Shown here in pieces: positions 1 through 5,342 of a DNA stretch of 13,899 nucleotides. The stretch lies in contig DIEY01000099.1 in NCBI GenBank assembly GCA_002418865.1, positions 1,084-14,982 of the forward strand, in the 5' to 3' direction. The DNA comes from Bacteroidales bacterium UBA5762. GTDB taxonomy: Bacteria > Bacteroidota > Bacteroidia > Bacteroidales > TTA-H9. A program made the position numbers and the translations under genes. The notes under the pieces were generated by a model. It did no database searches, was not told the origin of the DNA, and saw nothing but the letters and a program-made list of their open reading frames with translations. Numbering within the stretch: the stretch's first letter is position 1; each line of letters starts with the position of its first letter.

Positions 1-24
1 AGAGACACGTTGCAACGTGTCTCT
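1..24. repeat. Perfect 24-bp palindrome inside the transposase gene
   Basis: The arm AGAGACACGTTG at 1-12 is followed directly by its exact reverse complement at 13-24, with no loop. The next bases (25-27, acc) suggest it may extend beyond the window edge as GTAGAGACACG... It is read in frame as RDTLQRVS by the transposase gene. Palindromes of this GTAGAGAC type are REP-like elements recalled from Bacteroidota and cyanobacterial genomes. Their presence inside a RAYT gene suggests that the enzyme and its target are linked. Confidence 0.8.
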
Positions 25-333
25 ACCATCACCACCACCACGGAAACCACGTCCATCATCATTCCCCGTTATAATTAAAATTCCATGCAAATGATTTGGC
101 ATAACAACGAATGCGTCAATGACAATATTCGGCCGAATAATGCCGGTTTTCAACCATTCGTTTTTAACCAATACACCGAATTCATTCAACATCATTTCAC
201 CATCAACAATATTTCCAAATAAACATTGCCGGTTGTGCGTAACAATTGTAATAAAATATGCGCCAGGTTGGGAATAATCATATCCTTGCAAACGAATGGA
301 TTCAATACGGTATTTGTCTTTGAACAGGGTCAT
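1..333 (-). CDS. REP-associated tyrosine transposase (Y1/HUH family), 3' end outside window
   Basis: The 111 visible codons begin MTLFKDKYRIESIRLQGYDY and continue through GAYFITIVTHNRQCLFG, the typical N-terminus of TnpA_REP/RAYT proteins of the IS200-like Y1 transposase superfamily. The metal-binding HUH motif is His81-Leu-His83 within VMPNHLHGILII. The catalytic tyrosine lies in the C-terminal part and is outside the window. Family members are single-strand nucleases that act on REP-type palindromes. The last visible residues, GRDTLQRVS, are encoded by a perfect palindrome at the window edge (separate entry). ATG at 333 is the only sensible start, because the family N-terminus begins there. 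Codons 91-103 are rich in Gly, Asp and Arg and form the low-complexity linker often seen after HLHGIL in this family. The gene lies downstream of the restriction-type locus on the same strand. It is either a domesticated host gene or a marker of a rearranged region. Confidence 0.9.
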   Translation of the reverse strand, partial: MTLFKDKYRIESIRLQGYDYSQPGAYFITIVTHNRQCLFGNIVDGEMMLNEFGVLVKNEWLKTGIIRPNIVIDAFVVMPNHLHGILIITGNDDGRGFRGGGDGRDTLQRVS

Positions 334-366
334 TTTTATTTTCTAGTCAATAAAAAATAAGGTTTT

Positions 367-537
367 TTACTCCACTTTTTTGTCAATAAAATACTTACGA
401 AATTTTTTGCTGCCTTCAGCCTCTATTTCATTGGATTCAACAGCACGGTAAAGGCAAGTGTTGGCAAAAGCACAAACTGTTTTAAGAATGTTATCTGTCC
501 GTTGCGAGTTGAATTCTATGTTTTGCTGTTCATTCAT
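367..537 (-). pseudogene. Small ORF: probable remnant of an AlbA_2-protein N-terminus
   Basis: The 56-residue ORF starts MNEQQNIEFNSQR and contains LKTVCAFANT. The intact AlbA_2 protein encoded just upstream (722-2083) has NIEF at residues 8-11 and LKTVAAFANT at residues 20-29. Spacing and order match, so the first ~27 residues are homologous. After FANT the similarity stops: where the intact protein has DGGIIYIGYND, this ORF has CLYRAVESNEIEAEG and a basic tail ending at TAA 367-369. No AlbA_2 core strand and no GHKL domain remain. It is either a truncated or recombined gene copy, or a small protein of its own with a borrowed N-terminus. The ATG at 537 shares its upstream sequence (GGAACAAAC) with a second copy at about 2131-2143. 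Function is unknown. Confidence 0.45.
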
Positions 538-548
538 ACGTTTGTTCC
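512..548. repeat. Direct repeat, left copy (start region of an MNEQQNIE reading frame)
   Basis: This segment matches 2106-2143 with three substitutions and one 1-base gap over about 38 bases. Both copies, read on the minus strand, give GGAA(A)CAAAC, then ATG and codons for MNEQQNIE. The pair brackets the intact AlbA_2 gene, which suggests duplication or recombination at the start of an older gene. Confidence 0.7.
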
Positions 549-576
549 TTGCTTTTTTACATCAATTAATCTCCCT

Positions 577-615
577 CTATTAGCCAATTAGTAGCCATTT
601 TAGCCTATTAGTTAT
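577..615. repeat. Short degenerate repeats (CTATTAG / TAGCC words)
   Basis: The stretch contains CTATTAG at both ends and three spaced TAGCC words, giving two approximate copies of TAAT(A/T)GGCTAA on the minus strand. No function can be assigned. It lies in the 184-base gap between the AlbA_2 gene stop and the remnant ORF. Confidence 0.35.
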
Positions 616-670
616 TAATGAAAATATTCCATGCCATTTTCTGTAACCCCTTATCCAATATTACATCTGC

Positions 671-718
671 AAATGTCTGATAAATGTCTGATAAATGTCT
701 GATATGTCCGATAAATGT
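671..718. repeat. 11-bp tandem repeat downstream of the AlbA_2 gene
   Basis: Three exact copies of AAATGTCTGAT occupy 671-681, 682-692 and 693-703. A degenerate 9-base copy (704-712) and a partial sixth-length copy (713-718) follow. The unit is close to one DNA helical turn and is not a multiple of three. The array begins 4 bases past the AlbA_2 stop codon on the minus strand. It could be a slippage-prone repeat or a set of phased protein-binding sites. Confidence 0.75.
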
Positions 719-721
719 TTT

Positions 722-2083
722 TTATAATTCATACTTTCTTCCCTTCTTATTTCCTATTTCTTTTAATACACCTTTTTTTACAAGTTCTGCCAGATCACGA
801 CTTAAAGTTTTATCTGATAATAATGGATATAGTTCTTTATACTCTCTAATTGTAATCTTTCCATTTCCCTTCACATAGATTACTGCCTTAATCTGTCTTT
901 CGTTTAATCCTCTTTTCCTTAGTTCTTCCTCATTAAAAATATCTTTATGAAAAACGACAGTAAATTCCCCTAATCCTTCTTTTCTTTCCACAAATTCAGG
1001 TTCTGGCAGGTTTTGTTCTTTACACAGGTCAATCATTTTGAGTGTGCCCGAGCCCCATGATTCAATGAGATTGGCATAATAAAATACCGCTGCGATGAGT
1101 GGATTTCGTTGCCTTCCCGAATGTTTTTGTTTTAGCTGTTCAATAGTGAGCGGCGGCATTAGCTTTCCAGGGTTCGATAGTATTATCTGGTCATCATATA
1201 TGCGTACCTCAATGGATGAGGAAGTATCAAGATAATCTCTGTGAACTAATGCATTGATTACGGCTTCTCTTAGCGCATCGAGCGGGTAATCCCATATTTC
1301 CCTTCTTGCCACGCCTTCAAGAGAAAGCTCTCTAACAGAGGTATCGAACATCACATTTATATTCTTTTTGATGGCTTCAAGAATGCCATCAAGCTGCTGG
1401 AATAAATTTCCCTTTACTTCTACTGTATCCAGAATGATTGTGTTATTCTTAAATCTTCCTACCTTTGAATAGGCTGAAATAAAATATTTTTGTGGATTTC
1501 TGCCAAAAAGTAAAATACAAGCTCTTGTAAGGCGTCCATCTTTTGTTATCAGGTTAAGTTTTTGCAAAATATTTTTTGTCGTATCCTGATCAATCAGGGG
1601 AAGTCGATGACGGGCAATCGCTTTAAATTTTTCTATGCTTTCTTTATCAAGAACTTCCTCAAGTTGGTCTATGTTTGCATCTGCAGGAAGCTCATCCCAT
1701 GAATTTCCTGTTTTTTCCAAAAGAAATGAAGACAGTTCTATTCCAGAAAGCTCTTGTGTAGTACTTCCTGTTCTAACATAAAATTTTCCATCATAAGAAA
1801 TAGGAAAAGAGGAGGGAGAAATCTCAATATTCAATAAACTTTTCCCGCTCTGGATTTCTTCCCGTACGAAAAGAGTTATTCCTAATTTATTTCTGATTTT
1901 GTTTGGCAAATCCTCCAATAATTTTTTAATTTCGGATTTTTCCAATCCAATCACTTCACCCTTGTCATTGTAACCTATATAAATGATACCACCATCTGTA
2001 TTTGCAAATGCAGCAACAGTTTTTAAGTATTCATCATGCCAAGACTTTTTGAATTCTATGTTGTGATTTTCTACTTTTTCCAT
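722..2083 (-). CDS. AlbA_2 / GHKL-ATPase / winged-helix protein (Schlafen-AlbA_2 family regulator)
   Basis: The 453-residue protein has three parts. Residues ~8-120 form an AlbA_2 (Schlafen-type) domain with NIEFKKSW, LKTVAAFANTDGG and IYIGYND. Residues ~250-350 form a GHKL-type ATP-binding region with REAVINALVHRDY (N277 as the N-box asparagine), IILSNPG (303-306) and ESWGSG (341-346). Residues ~385-450 resemble a winged helix (GLNERQIKAVIYV, then TLSRDLAELVKKGVLKE). Such proteins are usually annotated as ATP-binding or putative transcriptional regulators and are often found beside type I restriction genes. The biochemical role is not established from the sequence. The start at 2083 is supported by alignment of the NIEF motif, but it lies inside a fossil hsdM 3' end (separate entry). 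If the TAA stop were read through, the frame stays open for 37 more codons across the 11-bp repeats. The gap after fic is 64 bases. Confidence 0.85.
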   Translation of the reverse strand: MEKVENHNIEFKKSWHDEYLKTVAAFANTDGGIIYIGYNDKGEVIGLEKSEIKKLLEDLPNKIRNKLGITLFVREEIQSGKSLLNIEISPSSFPISYDGKFYVRTGSTTQELSGIELSSFLLEKTGNSWDELPADANIDQLEEVLDKESIEKFKAIARHRLPLIDQDTTKNILQKLNLITKDGRLTRACILLFGRNPQKYFISAYSKVGRFKNNTIILDTVEVKGNLFQQLDGILEAIKKNINVMFDTSVRELSLEGVARREIWDYPLDALREAVINALVHRDYLDTSSSIEVRIYDDQIILSNPGKLMPPLTIEQLKQKHSGRQRNPLIAAVFYYANLIESWGSGTLKMIDLCKEQNLPEPEFVERKEGLGEFTVVFHKDIFNEEELRKRGLNERQIKAVIYVKGNGKITIREYKELYPLLSDKTLSRDLAELVKKGVLKEIGNKKGRKYEL

Positions 2084-2104
2084 ACTCCCAATTCCTTAAG
2101 ATTT
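2071..2104 (-). pseudogene. Fossil 3' tail of a second hsdM gene overlapping the AlbA_2 start
   Basis: On the minus strand, codons at 2094-2071 read ELGVWKK followed by TAG. The intact hsdM here ends ILEELGVWKDH. The DNA of 2077-2094 is identical over 18 bases to 3418-3435 in hsdM. The match continues imperfectly to 2104 (KIL codons) with one missing base. The tail therefore looks like the end of another hsdM copy whose stop overlapped the AlbA_2 ATG (2083). This suggests that the AlbA_2 gene once lay directly after an hsdM gene. Confidence 0.6.
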
Positions 2105-2131
2105 TAATTCTATGTTCTGCTGTTCGTTCAT
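2096..2131 (-). pseudogene. Mini-ORF MNEQQNIELKS-stop, broken gene start
   Basis: The ATG at 2131 lies 16 bases after the fic stop codon. It encodes MNEQQNIELKS and ends at TAA 2098-2096, where the sequence runs into the hsdM-tail fossil. Eight of its first nine residues match the remnant ORF at 537. It looks like the severed start of a gene that originally followed fic. Confidence 0.5.
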
Positions 2132-2143
2132 AAGTTTGTTTCC
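2106..2143. repeat. Direct repeat, right copy (start region of an MNEQQNIE reading frame)
   Basis: This is the partner of 512-548. The two copies lie about 1.6 kb apart in the same orientation and bracket the AlbA_2 gene. It includes the 12 bases before the ATG as well as the first nine codons, so an upstream sequence, and not only a protein motif, has been copied. Confidence 0.7.
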
Positions 2144-2147
2144 AAAA

Positions 2148-3284
2148 TTATTTATTGAACAGATTCATATATTTATCAAAAACAAATATTCTGTTTCTCT
2201 GAAATCCAGTTATTTCCCTTAAAATACCTTCGTTCAAAAATACCTTTATCAGATCGTTTGCCGCTTTAGCTGAAAGGTTTGTTTTTTCTTGAACTTCCCT
2301 GACATTAACTACCGGTTTCTTAAAGAGATAATGCAGCAATTCCAATGCGGTTTTGGAACGTTTGCCCATTGACATAATTTTTTCTTTTTCTATGTTAGCT
2401 TTGAGCTCTGTCACCTGTTTTAATGTATCAAGGGCAATGGAAGCAGTTTGAATAATCCCCGTTAAAAAGAATTTTAACCACTGTCCCAGATCATTCTCGA
2501 GACGAACCTTCATTAAGTTATCATAATACAACGTTCTATTTTTTTCGAAAAAATCTGAAAGATAGAGTAAAGGCTTTTCAAGAACTTCATTTGCCACCAG
2601 ATATAAAGTAATAAAAAGCCTCCCGATTCTTCCATTGCCATCCAGGAAAGGATGGATAGTCTCAAACTGATAGTGAGCAATAGCAACTTTAATTAAATGC
2701 GGTGTTTTAATTTCGTTATTATGCAAAAACATTTCAAAATCACTCAATAAATCTGGCAGTTCGTTCCATGCTGGAGGGACAAAAACTGCATTATTAATAC
2801 TACTTCCACCAATCCAGTTTTGAGATTTTCTAAATTCTCCGGGATTTTTATATTCACCTCTTCCGCCTGAAAGTAATATCTTGTGAGTATCCCGTATCAA
2901 TCTGTTAGAGAGAGGAAGACTTTTTAAATTCTCAATCGCATTGTTCATTGCTTTAACATAATTAGTAACCTCTTTCCAATCATCCCGCTTTTCAGGATCT
3001 ATTTCTTTTTCTTCAATAAATGCTTCTTCAATATTTGTTTTAGTCCCTTCTATTCGACTTGATACAACAGCTTCCTTAGAAATATGCATTAATATAAACA
3101 TGTCAGTATCAGGTACAAACCTTGAAAAAGCGTTTAATTCTCCAATTTTTAGCGACGCTTCTTCCAGAAGTTTATTAATAGTTTCATCTGTCCATACAAA
3201 GGAATGATTTATCTTTTCCGGGAGAAAATACTTATATCCCGCACCATTTCTCAATGTTCCAGCTTTAAAGTCTCTTATATCCAT
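2148..3284 (-). CDS. Fic-domain protein AMP-transferase, class II, with C-terminal winged helix
   Basis: The 378-residue protein carries the full Fic catalytic motif HPFLDGNGRIGR at 211-222. Catalytic His211, the anion-hole GNG and both arginines are present, so it should be active. Fic enzymes transfer AMP (rarely other groups) to a hydroxyl side chain of a target protein. The inhibitory motif (S/T)xxxE(G/N) is present before the Fic core as S75-S-R-I-E79-G80, which makes it a class II, self-inhibited Fic. Residues ~1-110 resemble the Fic_N domain. Residues ~310-375 (ALELLHYLFKKPVVNVREV, then LSAKAANDLIKVFLNEGILRE) form a winged helix, so the protein may also bind DNA. The ATG at 3284 follows an array of palindromes with promoter words, which suggests separate, possibly self-regulated, expression. 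The target protein is unknown. It sits inside a type I methylase locus, between hsdM and the AlbA_2 gene. Confidence 0.93.
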   Translation of the reverse strand: MDIRDFKAGTLRNGAGYKYFLPEKINHSFVWTDETINKLLEEASLKIGELNAFSRFVPDTDMFILMHISKEAVVSSRIEGTKTNIEEAFIEEKEIDPEKRDDWKEVTNYVKAMNNAIENLKSLPLSNRLIRDTHKILLSGGRGEYKNPGEFRKSQNWIGGSSINNAVFVPPAWNELPDLLSDFEMFLHNNEIKTPHLIKVAIAHYQFETIHPFLDGNGRIGRLFITLYLVANEVLEKPLLYLSDFFEKNRTLYYDNLMKVRLENDLGQWLKFFLTGIIQTASIALDTLKQVTELKANIEKEKIMSMGKRSKTALELLHYLFKKPVVNVREVQEKTNLSAKAANDLIKVFLNEGILREITGFQRNRIFVFDKYMNLFNK

Positions 3285-3308
3285 AATGCTTCTTAATATT
3301 GGTAATTT

Positions 3309-3401
3309 ATATTTTACTTTACACTACAAAAGTAAAACAAAAAAAATTATATTTTACTTTACGTTGCAAAAGTAAAATAAGAAAACTTATATTTTACTTT
3401 T
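3309..3401 (-). promoter_or_regulatory. Palindrome array with 40-bp period overlapping fic promoter words
   Basis: Two palindromes, TTTTACTTT-N8-AAAGTAAAA, lie at 3312-3337 and 3352-3377. A third half-site is at 3392-3400. Equivalent bases recur exactly 40 bp apart, so all sites lie on about the same DNA face. On the minus strand each full palindrome includes TACTTTTG (3334-3327 and 3374-3367), a match to the Bacteroidota -7 element TAnnTTTG. Transcription from the proximal one would start about 36 bases before the fic ATG. No good -33 TTTG is seen at the usual spacing. The layout fits an operator covering its own promoter, with the winged helix of Fic as the obvious but unproven binder. The third half-site begins 8 bases before the hsdM stop region ends at 3409. 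Confidence 0.7.
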
Positions 3402-3408
3402 ATCATTT

Positions 3409-4953
3409 TTAGTGATCTTTCCATACTCCCAATTCTTCTAAAATTTTTTGTAGTTTTTCGTCAGCTTTTTGTCGCTCTTCTTCCGCTTCCTGCAGTTGCA
3501 CCACTGCATCTTCGAGTGGCAGCATATTTTCTTCACCATTTTGAGCCACGTAGCGGCTCGGGCTCAGGTTGTAATCGTTTCGGGCTGCTTCTTCCTTTGT
3601 AATAATTTTGCTGATGCCTTCCTCTTCTTTCCATTCCAGATAAATATCGGCAATGAGGTTGATGCTTTCGTCGGGTAAAAAGTTTTTCGGCCGGCCTTTC
3701 ATAAAGAGCTTCGAAGCATTGATAAGCAGTATCTTTCCTTTTTTCTCCTGCGGTTTCGATTTGTTAATAACCATGATTATCCCTGGCGCAGTTGTATTAT
3801 AGAACAGGTTTTCGGGCAATAGTAGCACAGATTCCACAAAATCGTTTTCTACAAACTGCTTTCGGATATCCCGTTCGCGGTTGCTGCCTGCGTTGCCGCT
3901 TCCACGGGAAACGGAGCCAGTATCAAGCACCACAGCCATTTTGCCATTGTCCTTGAGGGAAGCATACATGTGCTGAATCCATCCCCAGTCGGCAGTATTC
4001 GATGGAGGGAACCCAAACGTGAAACGATTGTAAGGATCGTTTTCATAAACTGTTTGGGAAAAGTTCTGATTCCACATGGGATTGGCTGTAACCAAATCGA
4101 ATTTCTGCAAGGCGCCTGCCTGGGTCAAAAAAGCCGGGCGGTTCATGGTGTCGCCCAAGGCTATTTCTGCTTCCATATCGTGAATAAAAGCATTCATCTT
4201 GGCCATTGCGTAGGTGGCATGCAAAATTTCCTGTCCATAAAATCTCACCGGTTCCAGCGAAGGGTTATCGCCGAACTTTTCTTTGCCTCGCAGAAAATTT
4301 TTGATCAGCAAACCTCCCGAACCGCAGCAGGGATCGTAAATTTCGTTCCCGGGTTTCGGATCGAGAATATACGACATCAAAACGGCTACCTCGCTGGGTG
4401 TATAAAATTCACCGGCACTTTGTCCAGAGCCTTCTGCAAATTTCCTGAGCAGATATTCATAAGCACGCCCCAAAATATCGGGTTCCACATCGTTCAATCC
4501 TAATCGGTATTTTCCTAACACATTTATCAGCTCTTTTAGCACATCATCACTTATGATTCTTTGTCCGCCTGCCGTAGCATTGAAATCTACAATGTCGATG
4601 ACGCTTTGCAGTTTGGGATTCTCTTTGGCAATTTTCCTGACGGCATCCGTCAGGTATTCGCCTACGCCGGTGGTTTGTTTGGCTGTGGCTTCCCATCGTG
4701 TGTCGGGGGGCAGATAAAAACGTACCAGATTATGGTCATCGGACAATAATTTTTCAACTATTTCTGTTGAACCATAATTTTCCGATAATCGGATTATCTC
4801 GTCTTCAAATACATCAGAGAGTCTTTTGAGGAATATGAGTGGCAAAATGTAATCTTTGTATTTGGGAGCATCAATGGGTCCACGTATTTTGCAGGCAGCT
4901 TCCCAGAGCCAGTTTTCGAGCGTTTTTACATCCAATCCATTTCCTGATGCCAT
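3409..4953 (-). CDS. hsdM: Type I restriction-modification DNA methyltransferase subunit M
   Basis: The 514-residue protein is an N6-adenine methyltransferase of the HsdM family, which in complex with HsdS methylates a bipartite target. Residues ~10-150 form the HsdM_N helical domain (LENWLWEAACKIRGP, YILPLIFLKRLSDVFE). The SAM-binding domain follows AGEFYTPSEVAVLMSYIL. Motif I is D207-PCCGSGG and the catalytic motif IV is N291-PMW, a variant of NPPY/F in which Met replaces the second Pro. Residues ~475-510 are a charged, coiled-coil-like tail ending ILEELGVWKDH. Length is normal. The start at 4953 (MASGNGLDVKTLENWLW) fits the family N-terminus. No hsdS or hsdR is present in the window: upstream is an intergenic region then nadB, and downstream are fic and the AlbA_2 gene. 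The partner subunits are therefore beyond position 1, elsewhere, or lost. No clear TAnnTTTG was found upstream. Confidence 0.95.
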   Translation of the reverse strand: MASGNGLDVKTLENWLWEAACKIRGPIDAPKYKDYILPLIFLKRLSDVFEDEIIRLSENYGSTEIVEKLLSDDHNLVRFYLPPDTRWEATAKQTTGVGEYLTDAVRKIAKENPKLQSVIDIVDFNATAGGQRIISDDVLKELINVLGKYRLGLNDVEPDILGRAYEYLLRKFAEGSGQSAGEFYTPSEVAVLMSYILDPKPGNEIYDPCCGSGGLLIKNFLRGKEKFGDNPSLEPVRFYGQEILHATYAMAKMNAFIHDMEAEIALGDTMNRPAFLTQAGALQKFDLVTANPMWNQNFSQTVYENDPYNRFTFGFPPSNTADWGWIQHMYASLKDNGKMAVVLDTGSVSRGSGNAGSNRERDIRKQFVENDFVESVLLLPENLFYNTTAPGIIMVINKSKPQEKKGKILLINASKLFMKGRPKNFLPDESINLIADIYLEWKEEEGISKIITKEEAARNDYNLSPSRYVAQNGEENMLPLEDAVVQLQEAEEERQKADEKLQKILEELGVWKDH

Positions 4954-5342
4954 ATCGGTTACTTTTATTTCGATCTATTGATTTATTGGTGATTAACTTT
5001 GTTCCTTCTGTATTCGTGATTTGTTACTCTTGTGATGGATAGAATTTTTCAATCGTTTCAATTTTTAAAAGAAAAAGATTTATTCGGTTAATTCTATCTC
5101 AGGTCTCCATAATGAGGAAGATATTCGAACCAAGAAGGATTTTTATTTCTCTTCGATAATTTTACAACTTTATTCTTTGCAATTTTAGGCAAATTTTCGG
5201 ATAGACGAATAGTACGCACACAGTTATTCCAAAATGAATAATATTATACTATAAATTTTTTGTATTTGGCCGAACCAATAATCTGCCAGAGTGGAATATT
5301 TTCCTTTTGGTTTATTTTCAGTAGATGGATGAAAATTTTATC
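4954..5342. other. Intergenic region between nadB stop and hsdM start
   Basis: This is an AT-rich stretch of about 390 bases. The only coding-like content is a 41-codon minus-strand frame (5094-5219, separate entry). A short AT-only hairpin lies at 5315-5335 after nadB but lacks a T-run. No convincing minus-strand promoter word for hsdM was seen. Confidence 0.5.
5094..5219 (-). pseudogene. Short coding-like fragment upstream of hsdM
   Basis: A minus-strand frame from GTG (5219) to TAG (5094-5096) gives 41 residues, including IRLSENLPKIAKNKVVKL and the end NPSWFEYLPHYGDLR. The composition (basic, with a Trp/Tyr-rich end) looks like a real protein C-terminus. There is no ATG and no start context, and the frame is closed by a stop 12 codons upstream of the GTG. 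It may be the degraded end of a lost gene or chance. I do not recognise it. Confidence 0.25.

Noticed and set aside
671..718. 11-bp repeats as iterons of a replication origin
   Set aside because: There is no rep gene, DnaA-box cluster or plasmid gene nearby. The array lies between two genes of a chromosomal-type locus.
3309..3401. CRISPR-like periodicity of 40 bp
   Set aside because: The whole 40-bp unit is conserved, including the would-be spacers, and there are only two and a half units. It fits palindromic operators, not repeats with unique spacers.
3970..4503. 177-codon plus-strand frame inside hsdM
   Set aside because: It is antisense to the methyltransferase core domain, with motifs I and IV intact on the minus strand. 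It has no promoter word or protein-like domain.
4994..5001. Plus-strand TAACTTTG promoter word
   Set aside because: It matches TAnnTTTG but points into a region with no plus-strand gene and lacks a -33 partner. Likely chance in AT-rich DNA.
5315..5335. Hairpin after nadB as terminator
   Set aside because: The six-base TTTTCA/TGAAAA stem is almost all A-T and no T-run follows in the direction of transcription.
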